Shown here one piece after another: positions 7,518-16,115 of a stretch of 64,000 nucleotides of DNA. The notes beneath the pieces are model-generated. The model saw nothing but the letters and a program-made list of their open reading frames with translations, was not told the DNA's origin and did not search any database. Source of the stretch: an uncultured bacterium. Its GTDB lineage: Bacteria > Cyanobacteriota > Vampirovibrionia > Gastranaerophilales > Gastranaerophilaceae. Positions within the stretch are counted from its first letter, which is position 1; each line of letters starts with the position of its first letter. Made by a program: the position numbers and the translations under genes. Location: NCBI GenBank assembly GCA_902801985.1, contig CADCKD010000003.1, positions 84,771-148,770 of the forward strand, read 5' to 3'.

Positions 7518-9809
7518 CTAGCCGCGTTGCAACTCAAATATGCGGAATTGGGAAGGTTCTAATTTATCAAATTCCAAAATATCGGTATTTTCTATTGATT
7601 TTGTTTTATAATCTTTGTTTTCTATTATATATTCGCATTTTAGGTTGTAATCCCCGGGTATTGCAATTTTTCTGTCAAATACAGCATAACCTTCTACAAT
7701 CTCTTTGTATGTTTCCCCTGTCGGTGCAGTTTTTACAACTTTTTCTGTCGGGTATTTGTAATTTGCGACTACAAGGTAAGCTTTGTTTAAAGGTTCTCTT
7801 GTGATAAGCCAAGCGCAGAAACCATCCTCATCTTCAATTATGATTTGGGCTTCTCCCTCTGTTATTATGCTATTATTTTTTACAAATCTATCAAGAGCAT
7901 CAAATTTCTTGAAGAAATCTTCGTTTTTGCTGCGTTTCATTGCGACTTCTTCGCCAATGGTAAATTCAAGTCCGCCTTTTGTAAAGCTTTCATCCCCATC
8001 TGCGTATAACATAGGACGCTGTGCATATTTACCTCCCGGTAAAAGTTTATATTTCGCCCATTTAAACAATGCTCCACTTTCGCCAAGTTGTGCAGGATAC
8101 TGATCTATTACATTGAATTCCCCGTCTTGATTGTTATACGTTTTCAAGATAGAAAGCATATTGCCTTGTTTAAATTTAGTATTGTAATTGTATAGTTCCT
8201 GATTGTCATCTGTTATTTTTTCAGGTGTTTTTTCAAATTGGGATATTATATCATTTCCCCAAAGAGTATCGAATTTCATATCTTCATGATATTCCTTGTA
8301 ATATCCGTCCCATAGCATATATTCTGCCAGAGTGCCAAAGTACGGATATTTTTTCTTCATAGTGGCATTAAGTTTATTTAGAACGTATTTAGGGGCTCTA
8401 TAACTTATCGGGCGGCCGTTTTGTTCTGAAACTTCGTCTACAACGTGGTCAATGTGATCTACTCTGAAGCCGTCAAAATTGTAATCACTTTGAAGATTTT
8501 CAAGGCTTTCAATAAATAAATTTATTACATCTTCATTAAATTTGCCGTTTTCAAGATTTACAAAATAATATGGCGTTTGGCAATCTAGGTTTGCAAATGC
8601 GCTGACATCATCTCCTTTATAGTCAAAATGCTTAAATAACGGATAACCTCCGCATTCACTCATTCCGTCAAATACAGGAACCCCTGCAGAACACCATGCT
8701 CCTCCCGGTGCCGGCCAAAGACCTGCACTAATTAGGGACTGAATGGCATCTATTTGCTTTGTAATATCTTCTTCTGTTAATTTTTTGCTATCGTTTTTAA
8801 ATCCGTGGATTTGAGCAACGATTTCTCTTACTCGTTTGTGGAGTTTTAATTGATTTTGTCTTGAAAGCATAAGATTTGAAAGTGTTTTCTTATGTTCAAG
8901 CATTATTCCGTCAAAATTGTCGTATAATTCTTGAAATGCAGGACTCAAATCCCCGCTATTTCCTTGAAGCCTTTGCAAATATACTTCTTTAGTTATTTTT
9001 ATATCGTCTTCGTCGTGGTCTTTTGATAAAAATTCTGCTACTTCATCAACTTTTTCTTTGAGTTTGTCTTGTAATTCATTAACATCATACCAGCGTGCAA
9101 CTTGAGGGTTTGCGAGTACAAATTTTGAAAATCTTCCGGTTTGCGGCAATACATCATATATTACCGGGTGTCCCGCAAGCTGTGCAAGTTCTATAAAAAT
9201 TTGTAATTGCTTTTTAACATCCATTCCTGTGATATTTGCAATTTCTTCATCATACAGTTTGTCGCTGACTTCGTTGCTTTTTGGAAGATAAGCACAACCA
9301 AATTCCCTTGGGTGAAACGGTATTAAGTATATTGTTGTATTATATATACCGCTATTTTTATTCCCTGTCGGTAATATCAGTAACTGCTTTAGCCAGTCGA
9401 AAAATTTTCCCGGTTCCTCATTTTTATTACCGTTGCCAAGTGCAGCTAAATTTATGAGCTTGATATCGTGCCCTTCTTTTTTAAACCAATCAGAGTTTTT
9501 TTCATGATTTCTTGATAAAGGACTTATTTCATTATTTTTAAATGTGAATTTGCCGTTTGAAAATACTTTATTTGCACGCCATTTTTTTTCTAATGCAAAT
9601 AAGGTTTCTTCATAAGTAAGTTCATCAAGAGCTTTTTGGAACGGGTATGGCAAGTATCCGTATATATCTAATTGTTCAGAGAGAAATTCTTTTCTTTCTT
9701 CTTCAATATTGTCAAATGAATATACATTTTTTAAGTTCTCATATATTTCATTGAGCTCTTTATCTTTTGCTATTTCAGGCTTTTTTCGTGTAAATAAAAA
9801 ATCTAACAT
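7518..9809 (-). CDS. GH13-like alpha-amylase superfamily glycosidase
   Basis: 763 residues, no signal peptide, so probably cytoplasmic. A GH13-type (beta/alpha)8 barrel is suggested by the region II motif DGFRVDHIDH near residue 449 (the Asp would be the nucleophile), the region III Glu in GTLAEYMLWDG near 495, and the late stretch AKYKLLPGGKYAQRPMLYADGDE, which parallels the end of the barrel. Region IV, normally NHD, reads NNQDGE, and region I is not obvious. A C-terminal beta-rich part (about 650-763) fits domain C. Likely substrate is an alpha-glucan or other alpha-glucoside, but this is a divergent member and may be altered. A GGGAG site precedes the ATG. Confidence 0.65.
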   Translation of the reverse strand: MLDFLFTRKKPEIAKDKELNEIYENLKNVYSFDNIEEERKEFLSEQLDIYGYLPYPFQKALDELTYEETLFALEKKWRANKVFSNGKFTFKNNEISPLSRNHEKNSDWFKKEGHDIKLINLAALGNGNKNEEPGKFFDWLKQLLILPTGNKNSGIYNTTIYLIPFHPREFGCAYLPKSNEVSDKLYDEEIANITGMDVKKQLQIFIELAQLAGHPVIYDVLPQTGRFSKFVLANPQVARWYDVNELQDKLKEKVDEVAEFLSKDHDEDDIKITKEVYLQRLQGNSGDLSPAFQELYDNFDGIMLEHKKTLSNLMLSRQNQLKLHKRVREIVAQIHGFKNDSKKLTEEDITKQIDAIQSLISAGLWPAPGGAWCSAGVPVFDGMSECGGYPLFKHFDYKGDDVSAFANLDCQTPYYFVNLENGKFNEDVINLFIESLENLQSDYNFDGFRVDHIDHVVDEVSEQNGRPISYRAPKYVLNKLNATMKKKYPYFGTLAEYMLWDGYYKEYHEDMKFDTLWGNDIISQFEKTPEKITDDNQELYNYNTKFKQGNMLSILKTYNNQDGEFNVIDQYPAQLGESGALFKWAKYKLLPGGKYAQRPMLYADGDESFTKGGLEFTIGEEVAMKRSKNEDFFKKFDALDRFVKNNSIITEGEAQIIIEDEDGFCAWLITREPLNKAYLVVANYKYPTEKVVKTAPTGETYKEIVEGYAVFDRKIAIPGDYNLKCEYIIENKDYKTKSIENTDILEFDKLEPSQFRIFELQRG

Positions 9810-9962
9810 AAATTTCTCCCTATAATGTTAGAATTATACCACATACAAAAAAATAGTCTATTGTTAATATTCCCCACGTGTCTAATAGTATTACAACTTT
9901 TTGCAATTACATTAGTAAGTAAGAAAATAAAAAGTTTTTTGTGTAGTAAAGAGGATTTAAAA

Positions 9963-10637
9963 ATGCAAACCAAAGAAAAAAGTATTACAGTGATTATTGT
10001 GGAGGATTTTAAACTTACCCGTGTAGGATTGAGATGTGCCCTAAACTCAAATCCTGATATTGAAGTAGTAGCCGAGTCGGAGGATGCCATCAACGGATTA
10101 AAATACATAGATAAATTCCATCCGGATGTTGTTTTAATGGATTTGGGTCTTCCTCAGATGAACGGAATTGAAGCTATAATTAAATTAAGAGAAAAGTATA
10201 AAGATCTTAAAATAATTGCTTTGACTTCTCATGACAGAGAAGAAGAGGTTATTGCGGCTCTAAGTTCAGGGGCAAATGCATATTGTTTAAAAGATATTGA
10301 TCCTGAAAAATTGGCTGATGTCATAAGAGATGTTAATAATGGCGTCTGTTGGTTAGATCCTATGGTTGCTCATTTAGCACTTAAATCTATTCCAAAAGTC
10401 GATGATGCAGCTTTGGTTGGTGAACATGCCGCATCAGGAGTGAAAATTCCTTTAACAGAACGAGAATATGAGGTTCTAAAACACTTAGTTGCCGGCAAAA
10501 GTAATACTGAGATTGCAAAAGAATTGATTGTCAGTGTTCATACTGCTAAGGCTCATGTTTGTTCTATTTTGCAAAAAATGTGCGTCAATGACCGTGTTCA
10601 AGCTGCAGTAAAAGCTGTTAAAGAAGGAATGGTTTAA
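9963..10637 (+). CDS. NarL/FixJ-type response regulator (LuxR HTH)
   Basis: 224 residues from the ATG at 9963, which has a GAGGA site; a longer in-frame start at 9825 would add 46 hydrophobic residues with no ribosome binding site. The receiver domain has acidic pocket residues E14-D15 and the phospho-acceptor D60 (VLMDLGLPQMNG), plus the conserved Thr in IALTSHD and the Lys in CLKDID. After a linker, the C-terminal LuxR helix-turn-helix reads LTEREYEVLKHLVAGKSN, then EIAKELIVSVHTAKAHV. It would bind DNA when phosphorylated. No histidine kinase lies nearby, so the partner is unknown. A strong terminator follows. Confidence 0.9.
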   Translation: MQTKEKSITVIIVEDFKLTRVGLRCALNSNPDIEVVAESEDAINGLKYIDKFHPDVVLMDLGLPQMNGIEAIIKLREKYKDLKIIALTSHDREEEVIAALSSGANAYCLKDIDPEKLADVIRDVNNGVCWLDPMVAHLALKSIPKVDDAALVGEHAASGVKIPLTEREYEVLKHLVAGKSNTEIAKELIVSVHTAKAHVCSILQKMCVNDRVQAAVKAVKEGMV

Positions 10638-10675
10638 ATAAAAATTACATATTTCTGTATCTATTTATATAGTTG

Positions 10676-10712
10676 CTTCTGAGTGAATTAGATTTCATTC
10701 AGAAGTTTTTTT
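10676..10712 (+). terminator. Terminator of the response regulator, overlapping the end of maf
   Basis: A 12-bp stem (10676-10687 with 10694-10705, one G-U pair) with a 6-nt loop is followed by seven T. The right half encodes the last codons and stop of the convergent maf gene. Confidence 0.88.
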
Positions 10713-11260
10713 ACAAGTTTTGACGGTAAGCCTATTACATTGTCTATGTCCCCTTTAACTTCTTTTACATAGCCCTGTGGTAATTCTTGTATTCCGTATG
10801 CTCCGGCTTTATCATACGGTTTATAGGTCTCAATATAATAGTTAATTTGTTCATCTGTTAAGTCTTCAAATGTTACATAAGTTGTATCAGATTCTACCTT
10901 ATATTTCATTGTTTCAGAATTTATTACTGCAACTGATGTGACCACAAAGTGAGTTTTATTAGAGAGCTCTTTAAGCATTTTGTATGCATTTTGTTTGTCC
11001 GTTGGTTTACCTAATATCTTGTTATCAATTACAACAATAGTGTCTGCACCGAGCACGAGAGAATTCTTTTTTTGACTTTGAAGTTCTTTTGCTACGTATA
11101 ACGCTTTATTATATGCTAAATTTTCAACAAAATCATAAGAGAAATCCGTCTTGTCATGTTGTTCAACATAAGAAGACGGAAGAACTTCAAAATCAATTTT
11201 CATTTTTTTTAGAATATCTGCCCTTCTTGGTGAAGAAGAGCCCAGGATAATTTTTCCCAT
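10688..11260 (-). CDS. maf: Maf family nucleoside triphosphate pyrophosphatase
   Basis: 190 residues. Maf proteins hydrolyse dTTP/UTP and modified nucleotides to the monophosphates (house-cleaning). The diagnostic N-terminus ILGSSSPRRADILKKM is present, followed by NKALYVAKEL, LGADTIVVIDNKILGKP with the catalytic Asp, THFVVTSVAVI and the C-terminal KAGAYGIQ. The length is typical. A AAGGAG site lies upstream. It is a single gene convergent with the response regulator. Confidence 0.95.
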   Translation of the reverse strand: MGKIILGSSSPRRADILKKMKIDFEVLPSSYVEQHDKTDFSYDFVENLAYNKALYVAKELQSQKKNSLVLGADTIVVIDNKILGKPTDKQNAYKMLKELSNKTHFVVTSVAVINSETMKYKVESDTTYVTFEDLTDEQINYYIETYKPYDKAGAYGIQELPQGYVKEVKGDIDNVIGLPSKLVKKLLNEI

Positions 11261-11313
11261 TGTTGTCTCCTTTTTGATAAATCTATTTTATCAAAAACAA
11301 AGACTTCAAACTT

Positions 11314-11553
11314 TTAGTTTTGACCCAGGGATCTTTGATATCTTGCTGTTCTTGCATTTATTGCATAACAAGCAATATTAAGTCTTTGACGTAAGCCGAT
11401 CATATTTTTTAATGTATTGGCATAGTCATTCATTGCGCCCATCATTTTTTCCGGGTCTACCATGGATTCTGTATTCTCATGGTTATCTACTTTTTCTTCC
11501 TGATACTTTTGTACCAGCATTCTATCGATGTAATCATCCGCTCCGACGCTCAT
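11314..11553 (-). CDS. Small hypothetical protein
   Basis: 79 residues (starts MSVGADDYIDRMLVQ), with a strong AGGAGG ribosome binding site 7 nt upstream, so the ORF is very likely translated. It appears helical, with an acidic middle (NHENTESMVDPEKMM) and a basic C-terminus (LRQRLNIACYAINARTARYQ), and no signal peptide or membrane helix. I do not recognise it. It is transcribed in the same direction as maf, 53 bp upstream, and may share its transcript. Confidence 0.7.
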   Translation of the reverse strand: MSVGADDYIDRMLVQKYQEEKVDNHENTESMVDPEKMMGAMNDYANTLKNMIGLRQRLNIACYAINARTARYQRSLGQN

Positions 11554-11782
11554 AATGCATCCTCCTATTGATTTTGTTTTCCTGTTCCTGTAATAAAAAT
11601 ATAATCCTAGATATTCCTATACTTTAATAAAGTGTTTTATTTCTCGGGAATTGCTTATTTTATATAAAAACTTTACAAAAGTTTACATACTCGCTAAATT
11701 GGGGATATATTTTTTGTTACATAAATAGCAACATAAAAATGTTTGTGTTATCATGTGTTTGTTAATAATTAGGGATGAAATC

Positions 11783-12859
11783 ATGACTCATACAGCAGCT
11801 AAAGAAAAAGTAATCGGTATACCCCGCGCGATGTCGTTTTATAACAATTATCCGTTTTATTTCGGCTTTTTCAATGATTTGGGTATAAAAATTGTATTGT
11901 CAGATGTGACAACTAAGCAAACTATGTCTGAAGGTGCAGGGTTAGTTGTTACGGAAACATGTTTGCCAATTAAGGTGTATGTCGGTCATGTTCTGAATTT
12001 AATTGGCAAAGGCGTTGAAAATATTTTAGTCCCGTCTTTGCAATCTATTGATTATAAAATATATAATTGCTCTAAAATCAGAGGACTTCCTGATTTAATC
12101 AGAAATGTTGTAAAACAGCCGTTTAATATGATTGAAGCAACTTTGGATAAATCTGAAAAGGGTAAAGGTTTATATGAATTCTTGGCGGAGTGTGTTGCTC
12201 CGTTTGGAATTACTGATAAAAGTATTATTAAAAAGGCTTCAAAGGCCGGTTGGAGATGTTACAACAATTTCCATGTAATGACAAAATCCGGAATTCCTTA
12301 TTCTAAGGCGTTAAGTTATGCGTTGCAAGGGAAAGTTGTTATTTCTGAGTCAACAAGAGAGTATCCGATATCAATAGCTCTTGTTGGGCACGCTTATAAT
12401 CTGTATGATGAGCGTGTTTGTATGAAGCTGATTGATAAATTGGATAAGATGGATGTAAAAGTTTGTACCGCTCTGCAACTATCTGCTGAACAACTGAATG
12501 ACGGCATTGCAACTTTAGGTAACGAAAAATATTGGGCGAATGAAGATGAGATGACAGGGTGTGCAGGTCATTATTTAAAAGATAATAAGGTTGACGGTCT
12601 TATTTCAATAACTGCGTTTGGTTGCGGCCCTGATTCTTTAATGATTGAACGTATTACTCGTAAAGCTAAACAGTTCGGAAAACCTCTTTTGAATTTAACG
12701 ATTGATGAACAAACAGGGGAAGCCGGTTTTATAACAAGAATTGAAGCTTTTGTTGATATGTTGTTCCGTAAAAAACGTGCAAATATTGTTAACAAAATTG
12801 ATATTAAGGAAAAACAAAATACTTATAACTTAAAAACTGATTTTATCGAAGTAAACTAA
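11783..12859 (+). CDS. DUF2229 protein (CoA dehydratase-activase-related)
   Basis: 358 residues from the ATG at 11783 (AGGGATG upstream); a longer start at 11753 lacks a site. The N-terminus VIGIPRAMSFYNNYPFYFGFF with the following LSDVTTKQTMSEG, VVTETCLPIKVYVGHVLNL is the DUF2229 pattern, found next to or fused with 2-hydroxyacyl-CoA dehydratase activases (BadF/HgdC type) and the related CoA-protein activase family. Cys residues in TETCLP, YNCSKIRG and ITAFGCGPD may bind an Fe-S cluster. Here it stands alone, without the ATPase part, and its function is not known. A hairpin terminator follows. Confidence 0.8.
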   Translation: MTHTAAKEKVIGIPRAMSFYNNYPFYFGFFNDLGIKIVLSDVTTKQTMSEGAGLVVTETCLPIKVYVGHVLNLIGKGVENILVPSLQSIDYKIYNCSKIRGLPDLIRNVVKQPFNMIEATLDKSEKGKGLYEFLAECVAPFGITDKSIIKKASKAGWRCYNNFHVMTKSGIPYSKALSYALQGKVVISESTREYPISIALVGHAYNLYDERVCMKLIDKLDKMDVKVCTALQLSAEQLNDGIATLGNEKYWANEDEMTGCAGHYLKDNKVDGLISITAFGCGPDSLMIERITRKAKQFGKPLLNLTIDEQTGEAGFITRIEAFVDMLFRKKRANIVNKIDIKEKQNTYNLKTDFIEVN

Positions 12860-12882
12860 TTAAAAAATTACAATATAACGAT

Positions 12883-12918
12883 GCGGACGATTTTTATAAA
12901 TCGTCCGCTAAATTTTTG
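12883..12918 (+). terminator. Terminator of the DUF2229 gene
   Basis: A perfect 11-bp stem (GCGGACGATTT, 12883-12893, with 12898-12908) and a TTAT loop are followed by TAAATTTTTG. It lies between two convergent genes; the T-run is on the plus strand. Confidence 0.8.
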
Positions 12919-12920
12919 TT

Positions 12921-14156
12921 TTATTTTACAATTTGTGCAAGTGCATTAATTACGTCTGCATCCCATTTTTTGCCGCTCTCATCTCTCATAATTCCGAGAG
13001 CTTTGTCTTTTTCCATAGCTTTTCTGTATGGTCTGTCTGATGTCATTGCACAATATGCATCTGAAACAGCAATTATTCTTGAACCAAGAGGAATTGATTG
13101 CCCTTTCAATCCTTCAGGACCTCCGGAGCCATCTACTCTTTCTGTTTGGTATGTTATGTATGGAACAACTTCTGATAAGAAATTTATGTTCATCAATAGG
13201 TTAACACCAACATTTGTGTGATTTTTAATCTTGTTTAGTTCTTCGGCAGACAATTTTCCGCTTGCCGCAAAGAGTTTTTCAGGCAATGTTATTTTGCCGA
13301 TATTTTGAAGTAGTGCCGCATAATATATTAAATCTGTTGTTTTTTCGTTTAAACCAAGTTTAGAACAGATGCTTCTTGCAAGTTTTGCACTGTTTCTTGA
13401 ATGAGAAACAGTGTATTGTCCTTTTCTATCAACTGCGTTTGCAAGTGCTTCAACAAAATTTTGTTGATAATCGCATAAATCTCCGATAAGGGCTGTTAAT
13501 TCTCCTCTTATAGCTTTTAAATCAAACTCAGTTGTGTTTATATCTTCAATTGATTTGTTGCTTCGCTCTATTGTACTTTGCAATGTTATACTTGTACCAA
13601 GTAAATTTGCGATACTTATTACAAGCTCAAGGAAGTCTTCATCCAATTTTTTATCTGTAAATACTTCAATTGCTCCGACCGGAACGGTTGAACTCCTCAT
13701 AGGTACACAAATGCAATTATTATTTTCAATAACTTCGTTATGAGTTAAATCTTCTATTGTACAAGTAATAGCCTTTGTGTCTTTGTCACTGCTGCCGACA
13801 ATTTTCAACTCTTTGTCTTTAATCAGAAAGACAATACATTTTATGACTTCAACCATTTTAACTATGGATTTTGCAATTGATGTGTATATTGCCTGTTCTT
13901 CATTTTTGTTAAAATCAAGTACGCATAATGTATTATTTGAGGAATATATATCTATAAGCTCTTTTAACTGATTAACAAGTCGTTCTTTTTTATTTGATTT
14001 TATGCTGATTTTTTTTGCTAAGTCTTCTGAAATCAAACTTTCTGATATAAAATCGCCTAAATTAAGAGCAAACATTTCTTCTATTGGATCTGAATCCATT
14101 AAAAACTCTGATTGTCCGAATATAGAGACTCCGTTGTTTTTCTCTTCCTTACTCAT
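12921..14156 (-). CDS. GAF + degenerate HD-GYP domain protein
   Basis: 411 residues from the ATG at 14156 (AGAAGGA upstream); the in-frame ATG at 14177 has no clear site. About residues 70-190 look like a GAF sensor domain. About 245-411 are an HD-GYP domain by overall sequence (HSRNSAKLA, IGKITLPEKLF, IPLGSRIIAVSDAYCAMTSDRPYR). However, the HD doublet is replaced by Gln-Asn (LLQNIGKI, near 281), the later His-His by Gln-Thr (YQTERVDGSG, near 335), and GYP reads GGP. Active HD-GYP enzymes need these metal ligands to cleave cyclic-di-GMP, so I infer a non-catalytic receptor or scaffold. No GGDEF gene is nearby. Confidence 0.88.
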   Translation of the reverse strand: MSKEEKNNGVSIFGQSEFLMDSDPIEEMFALNLGDFISESLISEDLAKKISIKSNKKERLVNQLKELIDIYSSNNTLCVLDFNKNEEQAIYTSIAKSIVKMVEVIKCIVFLIKDKELKIVGSSDKDTKAITCTIEDLTHNEVIENNNCICVPMRSSTVPVGAIEVFTDKKLDEDFLELVISIANLLGTSITLQSTIERSNKSIEDINTTEFDLKAIRGELTALIGDLCDYQQNFVEALANAVDRKGQYTVSHSRNSAKLARSICSKLGLNEKTTDLIYYAALLQNIGKITLPEKLFAASGKLSAEELNKIKNHTNVGVNLLMNINFLSEVVPYITYQTERVDGSGGPEGLKGQSIPLGSRIIAVSDAYCAMTSDRPYRKAMEKDKALGIMRDESGKKWDADVINALAQIVK

Positions 14157-14228
14157 AATAAATCCTTCTGTATTCATGAACCTTCTATGTAATATGTCGG
14201 CATAAATAAGAAAAACTTTAATTTCTTG

Positions 14229-14252
14229 TTAAAAATCCTCCAGATGGAGGAT
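14229..14252 (-). terminator. Terminator of the rsmH-ftsL operon
   Basis: An 8-bp perfect stem (ATCCTCCA with TGGAGGAT, 14235-14252) with a 2-nt loop is followed on the minus strand by TTTTTAAC. It lies 16 bp after the ftsL-like stop. Confidence 0.7.
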
Positions 14253-14267
14253 AAAACGTTTAAAAAC

Positions 14268-14744
14268 TTAATATCCAATAGACCAATTATATTTTAAATG
14301 ATTTGCCTTTTTAGGCTCTACAATTGTGTTTACAGAATTCATCGCGGTAACTTCAATTACTTTTTCTGCTTTTTGGAGCAAATTAAATTTTTCAACGTTG
14401 TTATCAACGTTATTAAAAGATTTATATCTGTCTAAGTCTGCTTGTAAATCTTGGTTTTCAGTATTTATTCTTACAATTTCGCGGTCTAAATTATTGAGTT
14501 TTGCTTCATAGTTCATTGCAATGTAGTAACTTATAAAAGTAACAACTATGGTTATTAATAAAAAAATACATAGGGTTTTGTTGATTTTCCTTGTTACTGC
14601 ATCTCTAAGGGTTAAAGGTTTTGCTTGGTAGAAAGATCCTTCTATAACTGTACCGTAAGTATTGTTTATAGGCTGGGTTGCTCTATAATCCTTGGTGTGA
14701 TTATATATGGATGTATTTCTTTCATATATTGTATTTGTTGTCAT
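14268..14744 (-). CDS. ftsL: FtsL-like cell division protein
   Basis: 158 residues: an N-terminal cytoplasmic part of about 53 residues, one membrane helix (CIFLLITIVVTFISYYIA, about 58-75) and an extracytoplasmic coiled coil (LDREIVRINTENQDLQADLD). This bitopic, leucine-zipper-like layout, together with its position 15 bp downstream of rsmH, is that of FtsL, a septal protein that with FtsB/FtsQ activates FtsW-FtsI. FtsL sequences diverge greatly, so the call rests mainly on topology and synteny. An AAGGG site precedes the ATG. The ftsI that normally follows is absent; an unrelated gene comes next. Confidence 0.7.
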   Translation of the reverse strand: MTTNTIYERNTSIYNHTKDYRATQPINNTYGTVIEGSFYQAKPLTLRDAVTRKINKTLCIFLLITIVVTFISYYIAMNYEAKLNNLDREIVRINTENQDLQADLDRYKSFNNVDNNVEKFNLLQKAEKVIEVTAMNSVNTIVEPKKANHLKYNWSIGY

Positions 14745-14759
14745 TATTAACCCTTGAAG

Positions 14760-15695
14760 CTATTTCTTTATAAACCTTGCAATTCTAAGTTTTGCACTTC
14801 TTGACGGCGGATTTTCCCTAACTTCTTTTTCGGATGCTAATATTGGTTTTTTATTAACTATTTCTAATATTGGTGGCGGACAATTACATATCATTTGATT
14901 TTTGTCACAATGACAACGCTGAGAGTAATATTTGAATGTCTGCTTTACAATCCTGTCTTCAAGAGAATGAAAACTTATAACGCTAATTATAGCACCAAAC
15001 TCTAATAAATCAAATATGTCAACAAGGGCTTTTTTTACATTTTGTAATTCTTGGTTTACTTCTATTCTAATCGCTTGAAACACTCTTGTTGCCGGATGTA
15101 TTTTAGATTTTACGTGGGGAGTTGAAGCTATAATTAGGTCCGATAGTTCAGTAGTAGTCTTAATCGGTTTAATTTTTCTTTGTTCTGTTATAGCGTGAGC
15201 TATTCTTTTAGAAAATCTTTCTTCTCCGTATTCAGAAAAAATTCTTACCAAATCTTCTTCTTTATATGTATTTACAACATCATATGCGCTGAAGTCAGAA
15301 TCTTGATTAAATCTCATATCTAAAGGTGCTTCTTTTGTAAAAGAAAATCCTCTTTCTTGCTTTGTAAGCTGGTGGTATGAGGCGCCCAAATCAAATAATA
15401 CCCCGCCCGTAATCTTTTTAATGCCCAGTTCTTCCATTACTTCTTTGATATTTGTATATGAATTTTTTACTATCGTAACATTATTATATTTTTTTAGTTT
15501 TTCAGAGGCTGCTTTTATTGCGTCTTCGTCTATATCAAAAGATATAAGTCTGCCATCAGGTGAAATTCGCTTAAGAATAAGTTCGCTATGCCCTCCCCCG
15601 CCTAAAGTGCAATCAACATAAATTTTGCCGTTTGTACACTCAAGAGCATCAACGGCTTCGTTTTTCATAACTGTATAGTGTTTAAATTCTTCCAT
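14760..15695 (-). CDS. rsmH: 16S rRNA (cytosine1402-N4) methyltransferase
   Basis: 311 residues, the usual length. RsmH methylates N4 of C1402 in 16S rRNA using S-adenosylmethionine. Visible signatures are HYTVMKNEAVDAL at the N-terminus, the SAM motif YVDCTLGGGGHSELIL, GVLFDLGASYHQL, ERGFSFTKEAPLDMRF, and the C-terminal ISFHSLEDRIVK and PPSRSAKLRIAR. It forms an operon with the ftsL-like gene, the usual order at the start of a dcw cluster. The ATG has no spaced ribosome binding site (AGGGAA abuts it), while TAGAAT ends 6 nt before it. Confidence 0.96.
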   Translation of the reverse strand: MEEFKHYTVMKNEAVDALECTNGKIYVDCTLGGGGHSELILKRISPDGRLISFDIDEDAIKAASEKLKKYNNVTIVKNSYTNIKEVMEELGIKKITGGVLFDLGASYHQLTKQERGFSFTKEAPLDMRFNQDSDFSAYDVVNTYKEEDLVRIFSEYGEERFSKRIAHAITEQRKIKPIKTTTELSDLIIASTPHVKSKIHPATRVFQAIRIEVNQELQNVKKALVDIFDLLEFGAIISVISFHSLEDRIVKQTFKYYSQRCHCDKNQMICNCPPPILEIVNKKPILASEKEVRENPPSRSAKLRIARFIKK

Positions 15696-15701
15696 TTCCC
15701 T

Positions 15702-15707
15702 ATTCTA
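15702..15707 (-). promoter_or_regulatory. -10-like box 6 nt before the rsmH ATG
   Basis: On the minus strand TAGAAT is followed by AGGGAA and then the rsmH ATG. The AGGGAA is too close to the ATG to act as a normal ribosome binding site, so a leaderless start is possible. Confidence 0.35.
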
Positions 15708-15710
15708 ACA

Positions 15711-15735
15711 CAAAAGAGATGCATTTCTGCATCTC
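15711..15735 (-). terminator. Hairpin downstream of the 69-residue gene
   Basis: GAGATGCA-TTTC-TGCATCTC (15716-15735) is a perfect 8-bp stem, followed on the minus strand by TTTTGTG. It lies between the 69-residue gene and rsmH and likely separates their transcripts. The stem core GAGATGCA is the same as in the hairpin at 16061-16092. Confidence 0.6.
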
Positions 15736-15757
15736 GTAAATTTCTCTATATCTTTTC

Positions 15758-15967
15758 TTATATAATAAATCCGGATAGACCTTCTTTGTCGAATATTTCA
15801 ACAAATTTATTTCTTGTGCATGATAGGCTTGCTCCTGATTCATCTATGATTTGAATTACATTTTCAAAGTCAGATTTGTTAATATGACTTCCTGTTGACA
15901 AAATCATATAAGAATTTTCTTCTTCCAGACCCTCATTTAAATTTTTAAATAATTTTCTAAACTCCAT
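15758..15967 (-). CDS. Small hypothetical protein
   Basis: 69 residues (starts MEFRKLFKNLNEGL), with a GAGG ribosome binding site about 8 nt upstream. It is acidic, with a predicted helix-then-strand pattern, one Cys and a hydrophobic C-terminus (GLSGFII). There is no signal peptide. I do not recognise the family. Hairpins on both sides suggest it is a single-gene transcription unit. Confidence 0.6.
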   Translation of the reverse strand: MEFRKLFKNLNEGLEEENSYMILSTGSHINKSDFENVIQIIDESGASLSCTRNKFVEIFDKEGLSGFII

Positions 15968-16057
15968 ATAGACCTCAATCTGTTTCTTACATTATTGTTA
16001 TCGGTGTAATAGTCTAAAAACTTTAATATTTTGAGCTTATTCTTAACAATTCTTTAC

Positions 16058-16092
16058 AAAAAATTAGAGATGCAAATTTGCATCTCTAATTT
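16058..16092 (-). terminator. Terminator of the small secreted protein gene
   Basis: A perfect 16-bp inverted repeat (16061-16076 with 16077-16092) with core AGAGATGCAAA is followed on the minus strand by a run of T then GTAAAG. It is 24 bp after the stop codon of the gene at 16116. Confidence 0.85.
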
Positions 16093-16115
16093 TTATGAAA
16101 ATTTTAATTGTTTAA

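Noticed and set aside
9825..9962. 46-residue hydrophobic N-terminal extension of the response regulator
   Set aside because: No ribosome binding site; the receiver domain starts right after the ATG at 9963, which has GAGGA.
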